Shown here: positions 1-11,931 of the stretch, piece by piece
How the letters are laid out: every line of letters begins with the position of its first letter
How positions within the stretch are numbered: position 1 is the first letter of the stretch
NCBI GenBank assembly: GCA_047967505.1
Contig: CM106541.1
Source: Dipteris shenzhenensis
Taxonomy: Eukaryota > Polypodiophyta > Polypodiopsida > Gleicheniales
Direction: 5' to 3' (one strand)
DNA length: 64,000 nt
Translations under genes and position numbers: made by a program
The notes under the pieces: model-generated
Database searches by the model: none
Seen by the model: only the letters and a program-made list of their open reading frames with translations
What the model was told of the DNA's origin: nothing

Positions 1-830
1 CTAAACTTGTAAAACCAAAACCCTAAACTCCAACCCAAACCCCTAAACTCTAAACTGTAAATCGTAAACCCTTATCCCTCATCCTTATACACTAACCCTT
101 AAACCCTTAATCCCAAACCCTAAATCTTAATCCCTAAACCTCTAAACCCTAACCCTATCCCCTAGACCCATGATCATAAACCCTAACCCTAACCCAAATT
201 CCATAAAGCACTAAACCCTAAATCTTAAGCCCTAAAGATATCCCCGAAACCTGTAGACCCTGAACCCTAAACCTCGACTCAAATCCCCTAATTCCTTAAC
301 CCTAAATCCTAACACTAACACTAACCCTATCCCCCAAACTTATATATAGGCCATAAATCCTAAACCCTAACCTTTGTCTGCTAAACCCTTACCCTAATCC
401 TAACCATAAACCTCTAAACCCTATCCCTTATCTGCAAAGTCGTAATCATATCCCCTTACCCTAAATCCTAAACCCTAACCATAAATCCTAAACTCTTAAT
501 CCACCTCAAACCAAAATCATACACTCTATCTCTTAAATCCTAAATCTTTAACCCTAACCATAGTCCTTAAATCTCTAAGCCCTAACCCTATCTCCTAAGC
601 TTATAGATCCGAAACCCTAAACCCCCCAAACCCTAAACTTGTAAAGCCTAATCCTAATCCCTGAGCCCTAACCTAGCCCTCTAAACCCTAAATCCTAAAC
701 TTTATACTTAAACCCTAAACCCTACCTTAATCTCTAAGTCCTAAACCCTAATCCTAAACTTAGCCCTAAATCCTAAACCCTCATCCTTAAACCCTAACCC
801 CTAAATCATAAACCCTAACAAAAAAAAGGA
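1..830. repeat. Degenerate plant telomere-like repeat array
   Basis: The stretch is a run of imperfect CCCTAAA, CCTAAACC and CCCTAACC units with spacing and base changes, without a long perfect block. On the + strand the C-rich orientation at the left side fits a left chromosome arm, so it may be subtelomeric. The heavy decay also fits an interstitial telomeric repeat. Seen: repeat words. Known: land plants mostly use TTTAGGG telomeres. Inferred: a location near a chromosome end. Confidence 0.85.
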
Positions 831-3355
831 ATCTTCACCTGTCTCCCAACAAATCTCCATCTAAATGGATCTTGCCTCATAGATGTATGCAGTTATGAAC
901 ATGGAAACCATGTCCCCCAAGCTACAACTCGGTCTCCCATCTATGAGTGATAGGAAAAATTCAATAGAAGCCATCCCAAATCATCCAACATGGTCACATT
1001 GAGTCCTAGCACTTCCTCAAGCATCTTAGTAGTCCAGTTATTCCAATCAGACAAGCCAAGAGAACCTTCCATCACCATGTGAGTGGGCATGTCCAAAAAA
1101 ATTGCATATGCCCTATAATAGGTTTGAACCCCCTTCCTTGTTCTTCCATCATGCCCCACATGTAATACCAAGAAATCTTTAATAGCATCAATCATCTTTT
1201 GATTTCTCTTTTATCCCCAATGCATCAAACAATCCCACAACATTAGCACAAATTACAACAAAACCAATTTGGTAATCCAAATCCTCCCATCTCCTCTTGG
1301 GTTGGAAATCACTCACTTCCACCACCTCTCTATCTATACTTGAGGTTTGCTTATTTTTCCTCTTAACTGATTGCAGCTGGCTATACCTCAATCTTAGGTG
1401 GTTCAACTCCCAAAATTTTAGTGTACCACAAGCATTCAAAACTTTAACGAGGGGTATTTTAATTCCACTTTTGGGGAAAAAATTAACATGAGGGATTACA
1501 ATAACATGAGGGGTTTTTTATTCAACTTAAGAAAAAAATATATTAGTTCATAAGTAAAGAGGGATGATATAATTGGGGGGAAATTTTAGTTGAGGGGTTC
1601 TTTAAATACCCCTTGAACACACGTGATACTTGGGTTTCTTAGTAGTGCAACCCCCAAGATCTCAACCTCCCCTAGGGCTCACTATGAAAGTAGTAGTGGC
1701 CATATTTTTTACTTCCATATGATCTTCCAAGTTATAAAAAAGCAAGCCCTTGTCATGGTGCCCATAGTGCAATCTCTCAAAAGCAAGAAATTTACCCAAT
1801 GGAAAATCCAACCACCAAGGACAATACTTCTCCTCCCACTTAGACAACACACCCCCTCAATTTTCAATATTGGTTTCCAGTGAGTACATATTCACTTCTT
1901 TCACTGTCTCAATTTGATTCCACATATCCATAGCACTCATCATAAATTGAATCTTTCCACTTGCAAAAAGATAAAACAAGAACATGCACTCAAGAACAAC
2001 AATATAACCGCCATAACTAACATGACAAATATGCTCTTAGCAAATTCAAAAGAAAGGAAAAGGCAAGGAATGTATTACCTCTAAACCTCTCATTTTCTTG
2101 CCAACATAATCTCTTACTACAATTTTTGGGTCAAATTAGGCTCCATCTAGACCAATATCTCATGAAACAAATCATCTCCATAACGCAGAACCAATGTGTT
2201 CATGAAATGCCAAACACAAGTGTTTTTAGGAAATGTAAATGTTGGGGCATACATGGAGTTCCAATTATGCTTTGAAACATTTTGCAATAATTTTACTAAT
2301 GAGCTCCTACACTAAGGTTAGTTACATCATAATAGAAGCATGCATTGCAACATTCCTTTGAACAAAAGATGAGTGAAGAGAAATCCTTATCCCCCAACAG
2401 ATAGTATGTTGAATACAAAGATTCTACAACAAATTATTCGCACCCAAGTATAAGTTTTCATAAAAGACCTCCTTTTCTACCCATATTCTATAATCTTTGT
2501 CACCTTGGGGGATTATGTGTTGTGCTCTAAGTGCAACTCTACCATGTGATAATGAAAGGAAAGCAACATTTTTGATCATTTGAAAGATCATCCCTCTCAA
2601 ATGATGCAACTTCTCAAGTGTCATCCTAAAACTTGTGTCTTGAGAAGTCTTTGTAGTCACCAGTAGCTAAAACCACTTGTCACCATTCTTAGGATCGACT
2701 ACACCCAATTGCTTTTACTGACATATTTAGTATGGCAATGAGTAACAATCATGTCAGGCTTGTGTTGTGAACTATCTCTTGTGTCTCCCTTCCTAGCAAC
2801 CTTCTCGTTTTTAGCCATGAGATCCTTTTCTATCACTCAACAAAAGACAACACTGACCTAGTTTCTTATGTGCTTCAAACTCCATTTTACCATTCAAATG
2901 AAAGAAATGTCAATATTTTCTTTTGAAATGAAAAGAGTTTTCAGTAGACTGTATTGGGTTCAATAGAATCTATGTGAGGAGAGTTAGCAATCACGATAGA
3001 TTGCCCATGGATAAGTCTATCAAAAAAATGAAGAGAGGGATTATCACCATGAAGGAGAGCTCTCAAGTGTGACTCAAGATGGAATGCCTTGCAAAAGATA
3101 GGATAAACCTGATATGTAGAGGCATGGGAATCAGTGGATGAAATCCATTGGTCAAAAGCCTCTCTAGGGGAAGCGATGAGTATAGGAGGATGCTCAAGAA
3201 GACGAAAGAGGAGGCTGTGGAATGCAAGGTTACTCAAAAGTGAGAAACTGAAAATGTGAAAATGACCTTAGAAGTGTACTTTATAAATGGGCATTGCCCT
3301 TAAAAATGCTCTTAATTACAATATTTTTATATTTATTGTTTTTTCTTTGGAAAGT
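831..3355. other. Intergenic; no recognised gene
   Basis: Only short open frames are present, mostly on the minus strand, and none matches a family I recognise. The pieces at 1188-1439 and 941-1195 on the minus strand overlap by a few bases and read like one broken protein (see the separate entry). The rest is AT-rich unique-looking DNA. Confidence 0.5.
941..1439 (-). pseudogene. Unrecognised protein remnant in two frames
   Basis: Two minus-strand open frames (1188-1439, then 941-1195) join with a small frame change near 1190. The upper one has a basic/acidic patch (QPKRRWEDLDYQIGF) followed by a hydrophobic stretch. The lower one is rich in L, M and W (LGLSDWNNWTTKMLEEVLG). I do not recognise the family. 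Given the neighbourhood it is most likely a decayed transposon protein, but a host pseudogene cannot be excluded. No motif, catalytic residue or signal peptide could be assigned. Confidence 0.2.
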
Positions 3356-3402
3356 CTCTATCTCTCTCTCTCCCCTTAGCTATCTCCCTCTCCTCTCTCT
3401 CA

Positions 3403-3441
<39 letters not shown>

Positions 3442-3552
3442 TCTCTTGCTCCCCTCCTCTCCCTTTCTCTCTCTCTATCTCTCTATCTCTTTCCCTCCCT
3501 TTGTGTCCCTATTTGCTCTCTCTCTCTATCTCTCTCTCTCTCTCTCTCTCTG
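3356..3552. repeat. CT-rich microsatellite block
   Basis: Nearly 200 bases of (CT)n with interruptions. Apparent serine/leucine open frames across it are artefacts of the repeat. Confidence 0.9.
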
Positions 3553-3599
3553 AGACACCCGATGATCATCTTGTTGCCATGTTACCCTTAGCTATCTAT

Positions 3600-4030
3600 A
3601 TCATGGACATTGATTTTACATATACACTTTTTGTATTTTGTTATGACTCCACCCTTTGGATCAGTTTTTTTTCAATTTCATAGTCTCTCAAAGACCTTAA
3701 TTAACTTTCTTATTTTTCTCTTTCTCAACTTAGAGGTGCAAATGAACAAATGCAATCTAAACTCTCTCTCTCTTCCCATTCTCTACCTCTCTCTCTCTCT
3801 ATCCCACTCTCCATCTCCCTCTTTCTGTCCCCATCTCCATTGTCATGGACATTGACTTTATGTATACACTTTTTGTATTTTGTTAGCGGATCCACCCTTT
3901 GGATTAGTTGTATTTGGGATTTTTTTCAATCTCTTAATCTCTTAAAGACCTTAATTAACTTTCATATTTTTCTCTTTCTCAACTTAGACGTGTAAATGAA
4001 TAAATGCAATCTTAACTCTCTATGTCTCCC
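3600..4030. repeat. Imperfect tandem duplication, about 240-bp period
   Basis: Copy 1 (about 3600-3790) and copy 2 (about 3841-4030) share the segment starting tcatggacattga and ending near caaatgcaatct, including the word cactttttgtattttgtta. The copies are separated by CT-rich DNA and differ by small insertions. It looks like a minisatellite unit that carries its own CT tract. Confidence 0.75.
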
Positions 4031-4080
4031 TTTGTATCCCTCCCCCTCCCTCTGTCTCTTTCCCTCCCTTTGTGTCCCTG

Positions 4081-4083
<3 letters not shown>

Positions 4084-4133
<50 letters not shown>
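4084..4133. repeat. (CT)n microsatellite
   Basis: About 50 bases of uninterrupted CT dinucleotides. Confidence 0.95.
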
Positions 4134-4134
<1 letters not shown>

Positions 4135-4191
4135 ATACATCTAACTCTGTCTCATGGCCAGGTGCATTATTTGTGTCGCTTATTGTACTCT

Positions 4192-4194
<3 letters not shown>

Positions 4195-4260
<66 letters not shown>
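4195..4260. repeat. (CT)n microsatellite
   Basis: About 66 bases of uninterrupted CT dinucleotides. Its length suggests it is still polymorphic. Confidence 0.95.
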
Positions 4261-4263
<3 letters not shown>

Positions 4264-5205
4264 CTCTCTTGCATGCTCTAATTGCTATCTCTCTCTCTCA
4301 CACACTCTCTGTCTTGCATAATACAAATATACAAATACCCACACAAATTTAAAATTACAAATAGTTATCGCTTTATCATTCATAGACCATAGAGAGCCAT
4401 CAATCTAGAGGTGCATACTTAATTTTAAAAATCTTAACAATAAATAAAACAACACTTTGTATTATATACGATTTCTGTTCATACATGTAAAAATGCCTCA
4501 TTTCCAAGTGCATTGTTGAAGCACTAAGGATCCAAGAAACTGGATATCATATGAAATACCTGCCATCATGTCTCTACTATCTCTAGAGTATGGGGGGGGG
4601 CAACAATTCTTAAAAAGGATACTTGTCTCATCCCTATATCTAACTTCAGCTCCCACTCTTTGTAAGTAGATGGATATAAGTCTATAAAAGCATAAGACAG
4701 TAGTGTCAACATCCCCAAATAAATGCAAATACTCTAAAAAGGAAATGAAGTACTAGTATACTTTGAAAACTTACAATTGGGCCTACGATATGGAAGTCCT
4801 GCATTCGGATGCACATATATGTTTGCATGGGTAAAGACATTCTAAAAATATACTTGTGTCACTGTGTTACTACAAGGAGAAATTTCAAAATCTAAGATCT
4901 TCCCTTCCAATGTTTGGAGATGTCCATTGCATCCTTCCGACCCACTTTGTAGCACCCATGATTAGTGGGTTGCATTGTGATTCAATAATATTTCCTGTAG
5001 AGCTGAGGAATCCATTCCCCATGCTCATCCTTAACATTCTTCAATACAACATACTGTAAACTACTTCTGTATCTATCATTTTCTACTTCCATGGTTTCTG
5101 CCCCTGTACCATATGATTAAAATTAGCTCTTTCTACTTCCAAAGGCCCTCCAAATTTATGTCTTCTATTCTCTCTTTCTCTATCCCTCCCTTTCTCTTTC
5201 TTTGC

Positions 5206-5208
<3 letters not shown>

Positions 5209-5264
<56 letters not shown>
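5209..5264. repeat. (CT)n microsatellite
   Basis: About 56 bases of perfect CT dinucleotide repeat inside a longer pyrimidine-rich stretch. Confidence 0.95.
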
Positions 5265-5266
<2 letters not shown>

Positions 5267-5559
5267 TCCCTCTCTCCTTTAACTAAACCTCTCACAAAAA
5301 CAAGCAAAATATTATTACAAAAAACATAGAATACTTCTCTCTCTCAGTTTGTATTCCAAGGTACCCCTCACACAAACAAACATCAAATTTTTTTGAAATA
5401 CTTATTTACGATATGCTCTCTTCCTGCTCTGTTTCTCCACAAACAAAGAAAACATTATCAATATCACATCACTCTCTCTCTCCCTTCCAAAACTCTTTGA
5501 TTAGGATCTCTTTTTCTTCCTTCTTTCTCAAATACTTCTAAAACCTAGTAGTTTGAAAT

Positions 5560-5751
5560 ACAATGTTTGTCTCTCTCCCTCAATCATCCCCTCAACAAAA
5601 GAAAACATAGCAATTTGAAATATAACCTTTGTCTCTCTTTTCTCTTTGTCTATTTACCCCTCCTATACTAGCAAATAAGAAAACGACTATTTTCTATCTC
5701 TCTCCCTAACTCATCCCCTCAAATGGATAAAAAAACACAGCAGTTTCAAAT

Positions 5752-5799
<48 letters not shown>

Positions 5800-5904
5800 T
5801 TCCTATATCTATCCCTCCTATACTAATGAAGAAAAAAACCACTATTTTATGTCTCTCTCTCCCTCACTCATCCCCTCAAATAGAAAACAACATAGTAGTT
5901 CAAA

Positions 5905-5958
<54 letters not shown>

Positions 5959-5990
5959 CTTCTTCTATCTATCCCTCCTATACCATTGAA
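5560..5990. repeat. Tandem units each carrying a CT tract
   Basis: The word tcatcccctcaa recurs at 5584, 5711 and 5868. Each copy is followed by an A-rich stretch (aacatagcagttt-type), a CT tract (5756-5795 and 5909-5955 are the longest) and a block reading ctatccctcctata. Unit length varies (127 and 157 bases between markers), mostly because the CT tract length varies. Confidence 0.75.
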
Positions 5991-6171
5991 GAAAAAAATG
6001 TCAAAAATCGTCTTGTAGTTTTATATATCATCTACCTCAATCCCTTCCTCTTCCTTGTCTCTTGTAACAAGCATATAGACAAAGTGTGATACAAAAACAT
6101 ATCTACTTAATACAAACAAAACTTTCAAGATGAAATCATTTCATTACTTGGAAAGTATGTGTTCTTTCTTC

Positions 6172-6370
6172 TGGAGTTGACTCTATATACTCCAAAAAGG
6201 TAGAGAAAGAGCCAAAAATGATAGAACAACCACTTTTCTCACTCCTTCCAAGTAGATTTAGGTCGCAACTTCAGGAGGTGACTCTCTATACTCCAAAAAG
6301 GTGAGGAAAGAACCAAAAATGAGAGAACACCTGTTTTTCTCACTCCTTGCAAGCAGATTTAGGTCGCAAC
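6172..6370. repeat. Tandem duplication of about 100 bp
   Basis: Two copies (about 6172-6270 and 6271-6370) share ctatatactccaaaaaggt at one end and agatttaggtcgcaact at the other, with about 10% differences. No coding potential is evident. Confidence 0.8.
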
Positions 6371-7449
6371 TTTGGTTTCTAAGAGAGTGAAATAAGTAGA
6401 GAATGAATGGAAAAGAAGAGGGATGAAGAGAGCTTTGACAGAAGTTTCTCTGAGAGATTTTCGAATGTGGAAGAAAAACGTGAGCAAAGAGGAGAGAGAA
6501 TGACTAAGCAAGAGTGGAAAGAAGATATTTTAAAACTAGTTGCTAGAAAGTGGTGGGAATGAATGTTTGAAACATTTTGGAAGAGAGAGAATAGGGGGAG
6601 AGCTGGTTAGGAAGTAAAAGTTTGGGCCAAATGGTTGAACCAAATGGAAAACGTGAGCATAGTTTTAGCTAGGGGATGGTTTGCCCTGGGAGGAAAACAA
6701 GCAGGCCTGACATGGTCAGGGTAGGCCTGTCAAAGATAATTTTTTATTGTGAACCATCAATGACGTTTTTTGGGGTATTTTGAAAAAAAATAAAATTTTC
6801 CCTAGATTTGGGGAGCCTCTATCACAGACAAGTCCACATGGCATAATCTCCTTCATGGATACCATATTCCCTTATCCAAGCCTCTAATATTTTAGTAATT
6901 CTCCAAAGGGTCCCTTTTTAAGTCCAAAATTTTTATAATCGAAGGGCTCAAGTTTTGGCCACATGGTCAAATATTAACGCTGTACTTGAAAGTGGGACAT
7001 GGGAGACTTCCAAATTCTCCAATACAGTGTTCATTGGATACATTTTTCACATTCATTTATTTTATGAAGTTAGTTAATTTTTAAATGATTATATACCTAG
7101 TGCACAGTGTAAACTGGCATAACTGGCTATTATTCTAAAAAGACAGTAGATAGTGTAAACATTTAAAGTTTACATTTCATGTTTTTAAGGCTACATTGTG
7201 CATATTCAGTTAAGAATATTTGATAATTTCAATGATCTTAGCAAGAAAGAAACATGAAAAGTTTTGAAAGGCAAAATTTAATAGAATGATCATAGAAATA
7301 GATCCACAGCAAATATAATTTCATTGAAATAGTTTTTGAAATTGTATACTATTTTTCTAGCAGATCAAGTTTTAGCTGAGGAGAAAGCAACACCTTTATT
7401 GATCAATGATTCCTCCCCTATTGTAAGTTAGAATACCAGCCCCTCTATA
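6371..7449. other. Intergenic; nothing recognised
   Basis: AT-rich DNA without an open frame of note, repeat array or RNA gene that I can support. Confidence 0.5.
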
Positions 7450-8136
7450 TTGCATGGTGTCACAAGTCTTTTGGTTGTATCCCCTCCCCCTTTTGTGAGA
7501 GGTTCTCCTAACTCTAGGCAGTCTATGAAGAGGTCTTCCCCTAATACGGTATCTAGTGAAGATAAGAAAACCAAAACCCTTAACTTTGTAGGTGAAACAT
7601 CCAAACTTGTTTTCCTTGTAGACCCCTTGCCCCCTATAGGTTCTCCTCCAGAGTGGTTTGAAGATCAGAAGCCATTCCCAATATTGTCTCTTAATATGGA
7701 AATTTTCAATTTCAAAATTGAGATTTATCACATTAACAATAACAAGACAAATTATTAAAAGTGTATGAATACTTCCAATTCAAAGCCAAATGAACTTCAA
7801 GTAGTCATTCATTATCCACAAATGTTTGTGTTTCCATGCACATTTCGTAAGGAATTCAACAAGAAAAAATTTTGGACCTTGGAGTTGGAATCTTCTTTAA
7901 CTAATACAATTATAGCAGGTCCAAAACGTAGCTTAAGAGACATAGGTCATTCTTTCAAGGATATGTATCCTTCAACTAACATGTCTTTGCATACAATTAT
8001 TGCAAAAGTGAGAAATTTAAGAAGAAATGTTCTTGAGATAAAAGTGGCATCACAACATAGTGAAGGATATCATAATCAACATGTGTCAAACTCTTTTGCA
8101 TGTGAAGACATGAATGGTCAAACATCAAAGACATAA
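7450..8136 (+). pseudogene. Unrecognised frames upstream of Helitron Rep remnant
   Basis: Two consecutive plus-strand open frames (7450-7758 and 7765-8136) end just before the region where Helitron Rep similarity starts. The second has a short hydrophobic/basic segment and no motif I can name. They may be part of the same Helitron transcription unit or flanking DNA. The opposite-strand frame at 7396-7731 looks like a shadow of the first. Confidence 0.2.
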
Positions 8137-8159
8137 TATTGAAAAAGGAAAAGAAACAT

Positions 8160-10325
8160 AGTTGCTGACGAAAATATTAGCAAGAATGAATATTGTTCTT
8201 TGTTTGGAAAACCATCAAAAAGCATAGTTAAGTATCTAGACAAAATAAAAGATACAGGTCCATCTTTTGAATGCTTCTCATGTGGGAGAATGCTATTTAG
8301 AAAACAAACTAGACTTTTAAAGAAAGATATCTTTGAGTGGATAGAGGAGACATGACAACATTGCGATGTGATATTTCAAACAAAAAATTTTTGTGTCTGC
8401 AAGGAGTGTCGCTACTTTATTGCAAACAACAAGCTTGAAGCTTCCCAAATATTTCACACCTATGCAAATTCAAGTTAATAAACATATACCAAAAGTCTCT
8501 ATGTTGAATGATATTGAAGAAAGGCTTGTTTCCCCACGTATAGCATTTACACAAATAAGGGAACTATCTCATGATGGTCAATTAGGAATAAAAGGTGGTA
8601 TAGTAAATGTCATGGCAAACACTATAGAAATACAAAATATATTTCCATGCTTCATGGATGAAGAGGCTAACATGTTAATTGGAATATAAGTCATCATATA
8701 TGATTGGGCATGTTCGACCAAATATTTTAATGAGTGCAATGTACAAATTGATTGACACTTCATTATATAAATATAACAACATTGTATTGAATAATGGATG
8801 GTACAATCATTTGAACATGTTAAAACAACAACAAATTATGAAGATCAAAGAGAGTATGAAGAAATAGAAAATAGTATGGACAATGACATAGAAACATACA
8901 TATTAATTCACAATCTTACCTCGTCTGAGCAAGTATTGGATTATCAAACCACAATTCACTTTGTCACACCATGTGAGAATAAGAGACCATTGGGACTATT
9001 CCAAGATAAGCATAGTGAAGAGGTTAACTTCTTGGGACTATTCTAAGATAAGCATAGTGAAGAGGTTAACTTCCAACACTATTTTTCGGATCTCTAAGGA
9101 TGAAATATGGAAACAAAAAATTAACATACATGGATATAGTGAAATGGGAATTTACACACAAGTCTTTGAAATTTAGCCAAAACATCCCCAATTTCTTCTT
9201 TAATTCAATCAAAGTACTCATTCAACAAGTAATGCAATTTATTTGGGTTTGCTTGCACAAAGGAACTCTACACACCCAAGGTCTCATAGTGAGAGATGTT
9301 AGAGGGAACACTAACATTGAAAGGGTTCATAAGTCTAACATTCGGTACCATGACTTTGAATCACTTAGAACATATCCATATTACAAAGAGAAGCTACAAA
9401 AAGAAGCATTTGCAATGATGCTTCAATTGGGACCACCGACATTTCTCATAACTTTCTCTTACACTGAATGCATGTGGGACCCCGTTGTGAGTTGCCTTCA
9501 AACCAAATACAAGACCAACTCATAGTAGCAATCTAGACAAATAGATGCTGCAAATGTACAATGCCTAATCAGAGAGAACGCAACAGTTTGTGGCATGTAT
9601 TAGAACCATAAACTTCAACAAATGTCAACACAATTAAGAAAGATAAAGGAATACTAGGAAACATTACTGATTACTTCTTTGTGACAGAGTTTCAAAGTAG
9701 AGGAAGCCAGCATGAGCACAGTTTGCTCTAGGTTGATGATGCTCCAATATACGAACACCATTGTGGAGACTTTGTGTGTAATTTCATTGATACATACATG
9801 ACATGTGATAAGGACCTTCTCAACAACAACATGAAAGACATTCAAACACATAAACACACATTAACATGCTCTAAAAAAAACAACACACAATGCCTTTTCA
9901 ACTTCCCTAAACCTCCCTTGCTAGAAACCATGTTACTTTTGCCCTTGGAAGGCCCTATTACAACAACATACAAGGAGGCATGTTGAAAGGTGCAAAACAG
10001 TTTGAACATCATGCCTGCCACCATCACAACATCAGCAGATGAATGGATTAAAGAACAAGGGATGGATTTAGACACATATATATTGTCAATTGGATCACAA
10101 TTAAAAAAGCCAACATTGTTTTTAAAAAGACATCCCAAAGATACCTTCACAAACTGTTTCAATCCAAAAATATCTTACCTCTAGCAATCAAATATTGATA
10201 TACAATTTATTATGGATCTTTATGGGGCAGCATCTTATTGCACATCTTATATCACAAAGGTTGACAAAACCATAACAAAAATATTGCAAGATACCATGAA
10301 AAAATGTATGCAAGATGGCACAGCA
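8160..10325 (+). pseudogene. Helitron Rep (HUH endonuclease) remnant, no helicase
   Basis: Helitrons encode a Rep/helicase protein that nicks and rolls out DNA. Pieces in order are a cysteine-rich N-terminal block (FECFSCGRMLF, then CVCKECRYF) at about 8250-8420 and the ERLVSPRIAFTQIREL block at 8510-8570. Next come the Helitron-like N-terminal core with AMMLQLGPPTFLITFS at 9412-9460 and the Rep HUH site in the context FQSRGSQHEHSLL at 9690-9728. Last are NFPKPP at about 9900 and NIDIQFIMDLYGAASY near 10193-10240. The pieces lie in different frames, so the gene is broken by several frameshifts. The HUH motif reads H-E-H, and the expected Trp just after it is a TAG stop (9729-9731). No helicase domain follows; similarity stops at about 10325, where a different repeat begins. 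The family assignment is firm; the protein is dead. Confidence 0.78.
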
Positions 10326-10337
10326 TTAGGGAAATTT

Positions 10338-10362
10338 GGAGCTCATTTTTGGGGCCCTCTAA
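10338..10362. repeat. End-like sequence of the 12.8-13.6 kb element family
   Basis: The string gagctcatttttggggccc closely matches the terminal repeat of the element at 12791-13600 (gagctcatttt then a/g and gggcc). It sits exactly where Helitron Rep similarity is lost. It suggests that a related element or fragment inserted here; I could not locate the partner end. Confidence 0.45.
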
Positions 10363-10439
10363 GGACTTCCCTTGAGAATATTCTCTCAAAAAAGAGGGGC
10401 ATGGACAATTTTTTGTAGATTAGCTCAAAACTTGTCAAA

Positions 10440-10671
10440 CTTGGCATTCTTAGAACCTACTCTTTGAGGGCTTTCCAATGATATATAGCATGATGGGGTT
10501 TGGACATGGGAATGGAAAGATACATCAAAGATTCCTTTCTTATAGGAGAATATTTACATAATGTAGGAAGATTCCTAGAAGAAATGAATCTTCCCTAGAT
10601 CTTTCCATTCCCATGTATCATGGTATGTATCATTGGAAATCCCTCAAAGAGTAGGTTCTAGAAATGCCAAG
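10440..10671. repeat. Palindromic (foldback) repeat, arms of about 75 bp
   Basis: The left arm 10440-10520 (starting cttggcattcttagaacc) is the imperfect reverse complement of the right arm 10600-10671 (ending gttctagaaatgccaag). The loop of about 80 bases contains a second small pair of gaagattcct / aatcttcc words. It could form a long hairpin and resembles a MITE or foldback element. No target duplication was identified. Confidence 0.75.
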
Positions 10672-10862
10672 TTCCATCATGCATGCCCTCTTTCCATATG
10701 CATATATAAAAGAGTTATGCCAATTTCCAAATTTTCCTCATGCAATCCCGTGGTTTCCATCATGCAAGCCCTCTTTCTTTATATTTCCTCATGCTGCAGT
10801 CCGATTTCCCTCATGCAATCCCTTATTTCCATCATGCACGCAATCCCATATTTCCTCATGAA
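10672..10862. repeat. Short imperfect repeats (tcatgcaatccc-type)
   Basis: The word tcatgcaatccc or close variants (catcatgcaagccct, catcatgcacgcaatccc) recurs about every 20-50 bases, separated by tttcc. Open frames on both strands here are repeat artefacts. Confidence 0.6.
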
Positions 10863-10899
10863 TGCTTAAAACATTGAAAATTTGACTTAAACAAACATG

Positions 10900-11085
10900 C
10901 AAGGGAAAGGAGAAGGGAAGGATCAAGAAAGAGAAGAGAAAGAGAAGGAAGAATGGAAGCAAAAGGAAGAATGGAAGGAGAAGGGAGATGGGAGAATGGA
11001 AGGAGAAGGGAGAATAGATTAAGGAGAAGGGAGATGGGAAGGGGAAGGGGAAGAGGAAGGAGAAGGAGAAGGAGAAGGAGCAGGT
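10900..11085. repeat. Purine-rich GGAGAA/GGGAGA block
   Basis: Almost 190 bases of nearly pure A/G on the + strand, built of ggagaa and gggaga units. The long minus-strand frames full of S, F, L and P are its translation and are not genes. Confidence 0.85.
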
Positions 11086-11099
11086 ATGCAAAGCTGTAG

Positions 11100-11700
11100 A
11101 ACTTTCGTAGTGCATCTATAGACACGACTAACAGTGCATCTATAGGTGTGGATGCATAGTTTTTTTAAAAAAATTGATGCGCTTTTAGACATGCTCTGAA
11201 AACGAATCTAGAGAAAAACCTAACAACAACGATAGAATGCCTGACCCCAAAAAGAATAAAAGTACCGAAAAACATTCTTTCTTGCATGTGACAAAGGAAA
11301 AATCTGAAGAGAAAAACTTTCCAAAAGTACAAGAAGCATCATAGATTGAGAGAGAAGAGCAACTGACAAGAGACTTACCTTGGATAGAGGTATGAAAAGC
11401 TTCTTGTCTTTCTTCAAAGCTTCCTCTCCTTTTTCTCTTGTGGCTTTCTTCTTCACCCTCTTCTTTTTTATGCTTGGTGATGAGTGTGTATGCCTGGAGA
11501 TGAGTGTGTATGCCTGGAGATGAGCGTGTATGTCTGGAGATAAGTGTGTTGAAGGAAAGCAAGCACGGCGGAGTGAGGAAATGAGCAAAATGTAGGTTTA
11601 AAAACAAGTCCACATGAGCACATCTACAGTGTGTTTTAGATGCGTTTATAGTTTCATAGTATAGATTAGCCTATAGACGCACTTTTAGATGTGCTACACA
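11100..11700. repeat. Putative CACTA subterminal repeats
   Basis: Short words gtgcatctatag, gatgcgcttttagac, gatgcgtttatag and ctatagacgcac recur at 11110-11190 and 11610-11695 in both orientations. They precede the CACTA transposase remnant, and the same words reappear at 29935-30080 beside another CACTA transposase piece. Arrays of short repeats near the ends are typical of CACTA elements, where the element's own protein binds. The middle (11200-11600) has no recognised gene; three near-copies of gatgagtgtgtatgcctgga lie at about 11480-11545. Confidence 0.5.
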
Positions 11701-11757
11701 GTTTTCTCATTAATTTTGCAAGGAAAAACCCTTTTTTTGAGTTGTTTATATGTAGGA

Positions 11758-11931
11758 TGTCTTCATCTTCAACAAGTACCTCGAGTGAGGATGAATCCCT
11801 CTATATCTATACCATTCAGAAATGTGGTTGGAGCAAAAAATCAAATCTATGTGTGATTGATGTCGATGAAACATGTATCGTGCACGTAGAATTACACTCA
11901 GTCACATTTCAAAGTATGGAGAATGGGATGT
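11758..11931 (+). other. Possible first exon, unrecognised
   Basis: A short plus-strand frame starts at ATG 11758 with a serine/threonine-rich start (MSSSSTSTSSEDESLY). It lies between the presumed subterminal repeats and the first recognisable transposase segment. It could be an N-terminal exon of the CACTA transposase, but I see no diagnostic motif. Confidence 0.25.

Noticed and set aside
3294-4352. Several plus-strand frames of 70-130 codons rich in S and L
   Set aside because: They are translations of CT microsatellites and have no non-repeat domain.
10789-11125. Minus-strand frames rich in F, S, L and P, resembling membrane proteins
   Set aside because: They are the complement of the purine-rich block at 10900-11085.
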